DNA of 10,471 bases from Conidiobolus incongruus B7586 (taxonomy: Eukaryota > Entomophthoromycota > Entomophthoromycetes > Entomophthorales > Conidiobolaceae): positions 1 to 10,471 of the forward strand of contig JNEM01013293.1 of NCBI GenBank assembly GCA_000697335.1. The letters are read 5' to 3'. Below the pieces are notes generated by a model, which was not told the origin of the DNA, did no database searches, and was given only the letters and a program-made list of their open reading frames with translations. Below, one piece after another: positions 1 to 8,119 of the stretch. The number at the start of each line of letters is the position of its first letter. Position 1 is the first letter of the stretch. Position numbers and translations under genes: made by a program.

Positions 1-790
1 CAATTCATATTAAATATTATAAGATATAATTTTAAATATTAGAATAAAAATTATTAATAAAATATAATAAAAAACTAATATATGGAATAAAATATATAAC
101 TATTAATATAATGACAAATATCTTGAATATTATACATTTATATAATTTTTTTACTAAATATAATTCTAATTATATTATTAATTTTAGTTATATTATTTGA
201 AGTATTATATAAATTGTAACTTATTCAAATATATTAAAATTATATGAAAATAAATATAAAAATACTCTATTTAGTTACTTAGTCATAAAAGCTAGCATTA
301 ATTAGTCTTGAACTTAATTTTAACTCTCATAATATCATTTAATATATATTTTAAATTGTAATTTGATATATATTTGATATAATTGTCAATATTTACTATT
401 TATCTTATTTGAAATATCTTGGAAAAATAAATCATTGAATGAATTTTTTGATCAATTTATTCAAAGTCTATATATAAATAATATTGTTAAATTATATTTA
501 TTACAAAGAATAATTATGTTAATTGCTTTAAACAATCAATTATAATAATTATTTAAAATCATTGAATTTAAGTAAATTTGACCATATGATAATTATAGTT
601 TCTACAAAAATTGATAATAAATGGATAAAAATAAAAGTAATATTTATGAAATTTTAAATTTTAAGTATTTAATAAACTTAATTATAATCATTAGTTTAAA
701 ATATATTTGTTTTTTAACTAATTATTTGAGTAAATTATTTTTGATGAAATACTTAAATATTATAATAAATTAATAATATTATTAGAATAT

Positions 791-809
791 TTGCTAGCAA
801 TTGCTCGAG
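791..809. repeat. Three overlapping perfect palindromes in AT-rich background
   Basis: TTGCTAGCAA (791-800), AGCAATTGCT (796-805) and CTCGAG (804-809) overlap within 19 bases. They contain nine G/C bases and a CpG, in surroundings with about 10% G+C. Function unknown. Confidence 0.6.
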
Positions 810-890
810 AGATAATATTATTAATATATACGTATTAATAATTTTTATAAAGCTAATATCATTTATAAATCTAGGGGCGTGAAAATATTG

Positions 891-910
891 TTCAATATAA
901 TTCAATATTA
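891..910. repeat. Tandem 10-bp near-repeat TTCAATATAA / TTCAATATTA
   Basis: Two adjacent decamers differ at one base and follow the GC islet CTAGGGGCGTG (871-881). The repeat is too short to assign to any family. Confidence 0.5.
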
Positions 911-2072
911 GAATATTAAATAATAAGTTAATTAAATAATTTAAATTAATAAATATAAGTTATTCAACAAATATATAATTTATATAAATTGATTATTACT
1001 TTTGAACTTAATGATTAATTTATAAAAATAGAATTAAATATCAAATATATCTTAAATCATTATCAATCATATTGAAATAAAAAAGTAATTAATAAAATCT
1101 ATTATTCAATATAATAAATCAATTGAGATATATATGTTAATTGATATATACTATCCCTTGGTTATATATGATTTTTATTTCTGAATTTGATATTTAAATT
1201 ATTTAAATTATATTCAAATTATTATTATATTATTAAGTATAATATTTATTTGATTAATTTTATTTAATAATTAAATCATATAAATCATTATTTTTCTATT
1301 TTTAGTTATAAATTATTTATTATTATAATTATTCAATATTAGAAGAGAAATAATATAATTAATTCAAAATATGATACTATTTTTTTGAACAAATATAATT
1401 ATTAAATAAGGTTAATTTTTTCAATCATTTAGTTTTAATACAGGATTTAATTATATAAATTAAAATACTGATATCCATAATAAAATCATTATAATTATGC
1501 TTATTTTTTTTATTTTTTATTAAAATTAAGGTTAATTTTTAATTATTAATTATTAACTATAATATATTTAATTCAATGGATTTCAAAAATTTATTAACAA
1601 ATATGAGTATATAACCTAAAATAATCCAATATATAATAACCAAAATAATAATTGGAGATATATAATATAGAAAAATTATATTTCTAATTCTTTTTAAATT
1701 AATAAATAGTGATATACAGTTATTTGTTCAGTTTACAAACATTGGATAAAGTTTATATTTTTTTATAATTCTAAATATTGAATATAATATATAGTAAAAA
1801 TATATTATCATTTTATATGCAATTCATTTAAAAAAGTTTCTAATCAACTACTGAAATTATTAAATATTTTATCTTATATTGATATTTTTGAATTAAAATC
1901 TAAGCCACTATGATAAAAATAATTTTCCATAGTTAAATTGCTATTATTTAAGTAATCAATAAATTAATAATGTATATATTTCAACCTATATTACGGAAAT
2001 ATTCATTATTGGATAATAAAATGAAAAAAAATATCTAAGCATTAACTATTTGATTGTGAACTTCAAATGGAT

Positions 2073-2120
2073 TTTTGAATATTTTTTATATATTCAAAAT
2101 CGATTTATTATATAATAAAT
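2073..2120. repeat. Adjacent hairpin and 18-bp palindrome
   Basis: TTTTGAATAT (2073-2082) is repeated inverted as ATATTCAAAA (2090-2099) around a 7-base loop. Three bases later comes the perfect palindrome ATTTATTATATAATAAAT (2103-2120). In DNA with this composition, each is close to what chance would produce. Confidence 0.55.
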
Positions 2121-3187
2121 GAGTATTATATAAATAAATTCATTTTATATTATCTCAAATATATGATGAAATATTCTTATCATAAAATTATAGATGATTT
2201 ATAATTGTAAAATAAATTAAACCATTGTAATAAGTATATTTTGATTTTAATAGCTCAATTATTCAAAAATCCTAATATTATTATAATTACCCTTATCAAA
2301 TATAATATCGAATATCCATATTTAATCCTAATACATATCATAATATGCAAATTTTATCAATGAGACAAATTATGTAAAAATTTTGGAAATATGAGATAAT
2401 AAAATATTAGTTATCAACTCTTCAAATTTGGCAAATATGTCACTAATTAGTTTAAATATTTTTATTAATAAGTGCCATTATTTCATCATTTTCTAATAGC
2501 TAAATATACTAATAAGATTCTTTAGGCTTTTGTTAAATGTCAATCATCAATAAACTAGTTTGTCGCACTTCATGAGAAATTATAACAAATGAATTTAAGA
2601 TAATATAACAGTCACTTCAATAGCATCAATTAGATTTAATTCATTCAAGTTAATAAAAATGAATATTATTTGGCTAATATATTTACAATAATTACATTAA
2701 AGTCAAAAATAAATATTAATCATTATATTTAAATAATTAATTCTAATTGAAATATAAAACTCAATAACTTTAAATTATCATTAATATTAATGAAAAGCCT
2801 ATTTCATTGTTAAATTTTTAAAATATTATTAAATTGGCTAATATATTAAATAATGTAAATAAGTTAATCTGATTAATTAGCCAATTCATTATATTTTGAA
2901 TGTTAAATATTAATATAGTATTAATTATATCAATAATTCAGTTCAGCTTTTTAAATTAATTGTATTTCCGAATTGCAGAATATTATATCATTTAAAATCT
3001 TTTTTTTATAAATTTATGATTTGAATAAATTAATTATCAATCACAACATCCGTGAATGCCCGATGTGCTTTGAATTTTAACGTACAAATCGAAGTCACTA
3101 ACCACAAATTTGAAATGAATTGGTAAGTCTGGCTATGATTAACATATGAAATAAAATGCTTGAAATGACACAATAATACAAACTATA

Positions 3188-3197
3188 ATTGGCCAAT
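3188..3197. repeat. Palindromic double CCAAT box, ATTGGCCAAT
   Basis: This perfect 10-bp palindrome places a CCAAT core on each strand, back to back. CCAAT is the core bound by NF-Y/HAP complexes. Here it is about 2.4 kb from the nearest gene, so regulatory use is unproven. Confidence 0.4.
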
Positions 3198-4145
3198 AAG
3201 ATTATAGCAATTTTTATTAATACAATTTTGATTGAATCTAATAGAAAGTAATCAAGAATTTTCACCAAGTGTTAGGAGTTTGAATAAACAATTTTGATTA
3301 AATTGAGTGTATTAAATAAAATCAAAAAAATAATTGTTTGACATTATTTAATATTATTAAAAAAATAAATTTTACCTAAAATCATTATATTTACTAATAT
3401 TAAATAGGAGTAAGATTTTTTAAAAATCTTTTATAATATAATTTTAATTACTATTTAGAGTACTCAATTAAAAATTAGTCAAATATTATGATGATAGAAA
3501 TTATATTAATATATCAATATTTTTTCTCTGAAAATTATTAAGAACATTTTTCATAATTTGAATTTATCAAACAAAGACTTACTTGGAATAAAATTGAACA
3601 ATCAGTTTTCATGATGAAACCAGGGATTATCTCGTGATAATTAATGATAAATTTGTTAATAAATATCCAATTAAATATTAAAAGGGTGAAAGATAAGCTG
3701 TGGAGAAGATATTAAAGGATTAATAAATGTTCAATATGATTGACTACTTGGTATTTTCAATATAATATCAATCCTAATCTTTTAAAAAAAAACTATCTGA
3801 TTAATTAAGTTTATTAGATTATTTATGTGATTGAATGAAGTGAATTGATTGGTAGAATTAATTTAATTTCCACTAATTTATTCTCATGACTAACAATTAA
3901 ATGTTGTCTCAATTTACTCGAATTAGTTAAACATTATTTTAATACTATTGAAAATAGCAACAGGTAAAGTTTCAACAGAAATATATATTATTTTTCAATA
4001 AACTTACCCTTTCTCTATATAATCAGAATTCAATTAATGTAATTAAATGTAATTAATTATTAAAAGTTAGCAAATATTGGACTAATAAATATATTTAATC
4101 ATTATTATGTTATAATCATAATGATTTCACAAATTTTACATTAAG

Positions 4146-4162
4146 AATAATAATAATAATAA
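4146..4162. repeat. (AAT)n microsatellite, about 5.7 units
   Basis: A run of AAT units, five complete, ends at AAC. It is a simple trinucleotide repeat in spacer DNA. Confidence 0.75.
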
Positions 4163-4480
4163 CAATTTTGAATAAAGTGATAATATTTATAAGTTTTGAT
4201 GAATGAATATGACCCCTTTGATTGTAATCAGCTAATTAATTATAAACAAAATAATTTTAGTTAATCACAATACTCATCATAATTCAAGTAAAACATCATA
4301 AAAATAAAATTAATATATGGATGAAAAAGCTAAAATAATATAAAATAACCTGAATATTATTAAATTAAACCTGTGATCAATGTTCATAATGTAATAATTA
4401 TTAATTTTATTCAGATTAGCGAATCAAATTCTATCATATTATCATGATGAATATTGTGATTTACTCATGGATTCAATAAG

Positions 4481-5557
4481 AAAAAAGAATTGGAACAAAA
4501 GGCAACTAAGAGTATGTCTATTATTGAATTACAGGTGATAGAGTTTCACTTGGAAGAAGATTGGAGGATTATAACTTAGTAACTAATTCTGAACAGATAC
4601 TTTTATAGAAAAAATTAATCGTGAAAATTCCAACGAATTTATGCTTCGCTTTCTATTGATCCTAACTGGATTATCATATCTATTCTTAGACTTAAATGGT
4701 AATAGCTTGAGATATGATTTTCAATCCATTCATTGGCATTGATTCATAAATTAAAGTACCCATTGTAAGCTATTTTGTTTCATCCCTACACACTCAAATG
4801 ATCAAGAACTGTACTTAGTTATTTATAGACTCACTAACAAATGGTTGTATATATTCTAACTGTTAAAACAATGACTCAAACAAAATAGATTATTTTTTTA
4901 ACCTTGATGTTAACAATTGTTGATAATAAAAATGGTACGACTGAAAGTTGGACAAGCCAGAGAATTTGCACAAATGGAGCTAATTAATCCCAATTTAGTT
5001 CAGTCTGTGATCATTTGATTTTCGCAATATAACGAATAGAATAATACATTTATATCAACAATTCTAGTTTAACTCACTATAGCTAGTTATTAACTAATAA
5101 TATACGCTCAATCATCAGAATTCAAGCTTTGGCAAACTCTAAAATGACTAAGCAATTTAGCTATATGGTCAAAGAGACTACATGGACTATGAGTTCATTA
5201 TGAAAACCTAAGCATATTTCAATTAAACTGAGTTTTAATATTGGATTACATATTCATTCTTACTAATCAGATGATTGCAAATCAGTTTGATTTTGATTGA
5301 TATGAAGTTTTAAAATACTAATATAACATTATATGCATAAACTAAAGCCTGACCTATTGTCAATCATCAGCTATTCAATAAAATTAATTAATACTTCTAA
5401 AATATCTATTTAAATTGAGATAGTTTTAATTATCCATTATATTTACACAATATGAATATTTGCTCTTTCAAAAAATGGGAAATTAAATTTTCCCACAGAT
5501 TCAGTTGAAATTGTAATTGGATTTTTTGATTAATATTCACTTTCAATCAAATTTACT
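4481..5557. other. Intermediate-GC upstream region, likely promoter and possible non-coding exon
   Basis: G+C is visibly higher here (about 27% in 4801-4860) than in the distal spacer, but lower than in the exons. No coding frame is supported; the ATG at 4514 opens only about 22 codons. CCAAT-type motifs occur at about 4990 (CCCAAT) and inverted at 5516-5520 (ATTGG). A GTATGT donor-like hexamer lies at 4512-4517. A cis-regulatory or UTR role is inferred from position and composition only. Confidence 0.35.
5476..5495. repeat. Perfect 7-bp hairpin TGGGAAA...TTTCCCA upstream of FLCN
   Basis: TGGGAAA (5476-5482) and TTTCCCA (5489-5495) flank the 6-base loop TTAAAT. It lies about 155 bp before the start codon and has a GC-containing stem in an AT-rich promoter zone. 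It could be a dyad binding site or chance. Confidence 0.5.
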
Positions 5558-5588
5558 TCCTTTTCCCTTATTGTAAATTCTTGTTCAG
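5558..5588 (+). promoter_or_regulatory. Pyrimidine-rich tract ending in TTGTTCAG: candidate 3' splice site or CT-rich core promoter element
   Basis: About 30 bases dominated by C and T end in CAG, followed directly by G. This composition differs sharply from the surrounding A/T sequence. CT-rich blocks before transcription starts are known in fungal promoters, and the same pattern is expected of a polypyrimidine tract plus acceptor. Both readings remain open. Confidence 0.4.
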
Positions 5589-5650
5589 GTTCAAAATCTA
5601 AAGCGTGAATCAATTTCGGCTGGGGCCTTTATCATTACTAATCCATTAAT
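5589..5650 (+). other. FLCN: Probable 5' leader of FLCN, possibly starting at a 5'-UTR splice acceptor
   Basis: Sequence just upstream of 5588 reads as a textbook 3' splice site: a pyrimidine-rich run from about 5558 (ACTTCCTTTTCCCTTATTG) followed by TTCTTGTTCAG. After it the base composition rises to exon-like levels, with no ATG before 5651 and an in-frame TAA at 5639-5641. Either a non-coding first exon lies upstream and is spliced to 5589, or the CT-rich run is a promoter element and transcription starts close by. Sequence alone cannot decide between these. Confidence 0.5.
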
Positions 5651-8119
5651 ATGAACGGTGTCCTGTCTCTTGTTCATTTTTGTGAGGCTCACGGTCCCAC
5701 CGTTATGTTTAGCACCCAACTTCATCATCAGGATCAGCCAGCTCGTTCTCTAATCAATTTCAGTGCTAATTTACCACCTCCACCAACAACTAACAATACA
5801 ACTATGCAAAAACAATCAACAGCAAATATTGAAAATTATTTTAAAGATTTTTCATTTAACTCTTCTTTACTCTCTTCATCCCTTTATTCTTTACTCCCTT
5901 CCTCTTTCTCAACAGCACCCTCTATGCCCCCAAAGCCAACTAGAATCCCGGCAGAATCAATGCCTCAGAGGTCACCTCACCTCAGAAGTGAATCTTTACC
6001 ATATCCAAAACTTCCAACCAACACTTCAACTTGTCCAACCTGCTCGGTTCATTTCCAAGTTCCAAATCATAATCAAAGTAGCAAAGCCAAGGGGTTTGTT
6101 TCAGCCGACCCCGACGACTCTGAACTTTTATACACAACCACAAAATACCCAAGTCATCCACAGCTTTATGCTGCTTTAAGACAAGCATGTGTCAGAAGGT
6201 ATTTTGATAATTAGCATTCCAATGACTTGTACTAATGTTGAAAATTAGTTTAAGCACAGAGTTTTGTCCAGGTAGAGAGGGACCAATAATGTTTGGGGAT
6301 GAAAAACATGGCTATTTATTGAGTTATTTATTTAAAGTGAGAGATGATCAGGCGAGAGGATCACAAAGAGTATACTCTATCAACTTTTTAATGACTGATA
6401 GACATTATTTAGTAGCTAGTTTTACATATCTTGTTAGGTATTACATGCGTTAAATGCAACTCCATGATTGTTTTATTGATTTTTTCATTAGTAAATTCAG
6501 AGCTATTGTGAAATTTTTACAAAATAGAGCAGAGTCGAGAGTTGGAAGCATATTATCATCATCCCATCCAGATGGAAAAAATAGCAGAGCATCATCGATC
6601 AATAATGCTTCTAATAACAATACACCACCATCTTCCCCTCTCTCTCCCAATTTCAAAGTCCAACCTCCATTACACCGAAGTCCTACCTTTAGCAATAGTG
6701 ACTTTGCAGCTACTTTAACTTCTGGTATGTTGATTAAAAATCTAATTTAACTAGATTTAACTTATCTGAAACATTTTTTCATAGACCAATATCTGCGCAG
6801 AAGATCGTCTCAGAAGCGTAAAGAATTGAGAAGCCTAGAGGAATTAGTCAATGTCCCTGTAAGTGCTCAATTTTAGTACACTAGTAATTAGTTGGATTAG
6901 TACGATTATTAATTGAATAGAATTAGTCCAAAATTCTATTCTATTTTTAAAATCTGCAAGGCATCTCACTTCTCCTACATTCAATATTTTCTTAATGAAG
7001 TGGATACCAATTTTTTCCCATCTCTTTAATTCCATCCCTATATCTTCCGCTATTTACCTCTCATTTCCTTTTAAAGTTACATTTACTAATTTTTCCCGAA
7101 TATTTTATAGGACCTGATTGTAACATTACATCTGGCTTTTTCCACAATATTAAGAACTGGCAGCAAAAGGATAACCGAATCGATTCCTGTCAACACGTGG
7201 GATCGGTGGGTTGAGCCTACTACGGTCAATTTAGACATCCTTCCGGTTTCTGATTGCAGATTCCATTCTGGAAGTATTAGCAGTGATGTTAGCTCAATTA
7301 CACCAGGTACACCGCCCTCGGAATTTAGGATACACCACTTAGGCCAACTCAAGAATCATCTTGATGCGAATCAATTTTCCAAATTAATCTACAATCTTGT
7401 AATAGGAAATCAAGTAGTAATCAGATCATCCTACTATGACCTCGTCAAGCAAATCATCACAATATTACAGGTATATTAAATGATTTGTTATTTGTGTATA
7501 ATATTAACTCAGCATAAATTAATAGGATCTTTTACCCCATTCTTTGTACAATATAATGGAATATGAATCACAATACCAGCCATCGTATTTGACTAATCTC
7601 ATTGGCTTAAAAGAGGATGCTATTATTCCAAATGACTTAGACCCCACCAGCTTTGTTCTTCTTAATATATCTCCACCCAATCACAGTGATGATACAATGG
7701 GCTATCCTAAGTTTTCTTTACAATATGGCATGCAAGTTCCAAAAGAGAGTCAAAACAATAGCTTGGGTTATTTATCCAAACTTTTATCCATTCTTAATTG
7801 CCATTCTTCATTTTCAAAATCTCCCAGTACACTTATTCCTACATCATACTTTTTGTCTCAACCCAGCCCGACATCTAACAATAACCCCAACAGCTCGAGC
7901 AGCTATTCCGCTCAGCATCTCAGACTCAAGGTCATTGGCCTTAAAGAGGAATGGAGCTGCAAGGGCAGAATCTTTGCACAGTATCTTAGAAGTCAATCCA
8001 AGCTAGGAGTAGATCCATCAGTCGAATTAAACAAATTCTTAAGCTTGGTCAAAGTGTTACCCTCAGATCTCCCTGTCTTGAGACTTTTTGCCACAGTTTT
8101 AAAACCTAGTCGAAGATAA
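5651..8119 (+). CDS. FLCN: Folliculin / Lst7 family protein, RagC/D (Gtr2) GAP subunit, six coding exons, full length
   Basis: Coding exons are 5651-6198, 6249-6437, 6492-6724, 6785-6858, 7111-7470 and 7526-8119. They sum to 1998 nt, giving 665 residues and a TAA stop; human folliculin has 579. Seen: the start MNGVLSLVHFCEAHGP matches the family N-terminus (human MNAIVALCHFCELHGP). A Cys-x-x-Cys pair lies at residues 128-131. HPSHPQLYAALRQACVR runs into SLSTEFCPGREGP across intron 1, and QARG gives Arg219, the counterpart of the human catalytic Arg164. The DENN part has IGNQV (446-450), YESQY (481-485) and LKEEW (607-611). Low-complexity Ser/Pro/Asn inserts at about 36-150, 266-318 and 565-595 account for the extra length. 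Start choice: family match, A at -3, and an in-frame TAA at 5639-5641. Known: folliculin with FNIP/Lst4 stimulates GTP hydrolysis by RagC/D at the lysosome or vacuole, controlling TORC1 signalling. Inferred: active GAP, because the arginine is kept. Several family tryptophans are replaced. No neighbouring gene is visible. Confidence 0.93.
6199..6248 (+). other. FLCN: Intron 1 of FLCN (50 bp, phase 2)
   Basis: The donor is AAG|GTATTT and the acceptor AAATTAG|TTTAAG. A branch-point-like GTACTAATG lies 13 nt before the acceptor. Removing it joins ...QACVR to SLSTEFCPGREGP, exactly the order seen in folliculins (human QACVRSLSCEVCPGREGP). The split codon is AG|T, Ser183. If retained, translation would stop after a few codons (YFDN). 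Confidence 0.93.
6438..6491 (+). other. FLCN: Intron 2 of FLCN (54 bp, phase 2)
   Basis: The donor is TTAG|GTATTA and the acceptor follows a T-rich tract, TTTTTTCATTAG|TAAATT. Splicing joins ...ASFTYLV to SKFRAIVKFLQ, matching the human segment SWPFLLGKVRGIIDELQ. The split codon is AG|T, Ser246. The length is a multiple of three, but an in-frame TAA at 6451-6453 means retention would truncate the protein. Confidence 0.92.
6725..6784 (+). other. FLCN: Intron 3 of FLCN (60 bp, phase 1)
   Basis: The donor is CTTCTG|GTATGT, the yeast-like consensus, and the acceptor CATTTTTTCATAG|ACCAAT. It contains CTAAT and TTAACTTAT branch-like motifs. The split codon is G|AC, Asp324. It leads into DQYLRRRSSQ...LRSLEELVNV, which aligns with the human stretch HQRNGNAARSLTSLTSD. 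The length is a multiple of three, with an in-frame stop inside. Confidence 0.9.
6859..7110 (+). other. FLCN: Intron 4 of FLCN (252 bp, phase 0)
   Basis: This is the only long intron. The donor is CCT|GTAAGT and the acceptor TATTTTATAG|GACCTG, with TTTACTAAT 21 nt before the acceptor. It joins ...EELVNVP to DLIVTLHLAFSTILR (human SDDNLWACLHTSFAWLLK), so no residues appear to be missing between exons 4 and 5. The first in-frame stop comes after five codons. The interior has a pyrimidine-rich stretch at about 6965-7080 and a perfect 10-bp hairpin at 6915-6941. I see no convincing extra coding exon. Confidence 0.9.
6915..6941 (+). repeat. Intronic 10-bp perfect inverted repeat in FLCN intron 4
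   Basis: GAATAGAATT (6915-6924) pairs fully with AATTCTATTC (6932-6941) around the loop AGTCCAA. It would form a stem in the pre-mRNA about 55 nt after the donor of the only long intron. Confidence 0.55.
7471..7525 (+). other. FLCN: Intron 5 of FLCN (55 bp, phase 0)
   Basis: The donor is CAG|GTATAT and the acceptor AATTAATAG|GATCTT. A branch-like ATTAAC lies 18 nt before the acceptor. It joins ...VKQIITILQ to DLLPHSLYNIMEYESQYQ (human [26 protein letters not shown]). An upstream CTCAG ending at 7512 could act as an alternative acceptor, but it would add 13 nt with a stop and shift the frame, so it is unlikely to be productive. Confidence 0.92.

Larger units (their letters stand above)
1..4480. 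other. Extremely AT-rich gene-free spacer
   Basis: Sampled lines hold only about 7-10% G+C (4 of 60 in bases 1-60, 6 of 60 in 661-720). Stop codons are dense in all frames and I find no reading frame of useful length on either strand. I recognise no tRNA-like, rRNA-like or transposase-like sequence. Longest homopolymers are about 8-9 bases. Short GC islets stand out at 791-809, 871-880 and 3044-3075, along with several AT palindromes and an (AAT)n run listed separately. Confidence 0.7.

Noticed and set aside
791-809. Possibility that the NheI-MfeI-XhoI-like site string is a cloning-vector polylinker
   Set aside because: The flanking sequence on both sides is continuous native-looking AT-rich DNA with no vector sequence, so contamination is not supported.
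4514-4579. Short reading frame starting MSIIELQVIEFHLEEDW
   Set aside because: It has only about 22 codons, no family match, no conserved neighbour and no reason to prefer it over chance.
2538-5369. Shared 12-mer TGTCAATCATCA at 2538-2549 and 5358-5369
   Set aside because: In a 10-kb window of this composition many 12-mers recur by chance, and the match does not extend.
1-5500. Possibility of organellar DNA because of extreme AT content
   Set aside because: The linked gene has spliceosomal GT-AG introns and encodes a cytoplasmic/lysosomal signalling protein, so the contig is nuclear.
5586-5600. CAGGTTCAAAATC resembling a tRNA B-box
   Set aside because: The required final C of the motif is misplaced, and there is no T-arm, acceptor stem or A-box partner.
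5763-6179. 138-codon open frame overlapping FLCN exon 1 in another frame, rich in Gln and Leu
   Set aside because: It is a by-product of the low-stop, GC-richer coding exon. The main frame matches folliculin, and the alternative protein has no recognisable features and no good start context.
5982-7352. Several minus-strand open frames of 63-88 codons across the FLCN locus
   Set aside because: They are antisense shadows of exons and of the pyrimidine-rich intron 4. None has a recognisable motif.
7653-8006. 117-codon open frame overlapping FLCN exon 6 in another frame
   Set aside because: It has the same relative frame as the overlap in exon 1 and is explained by codon choice in the real gene. 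It shows no family resemblance.
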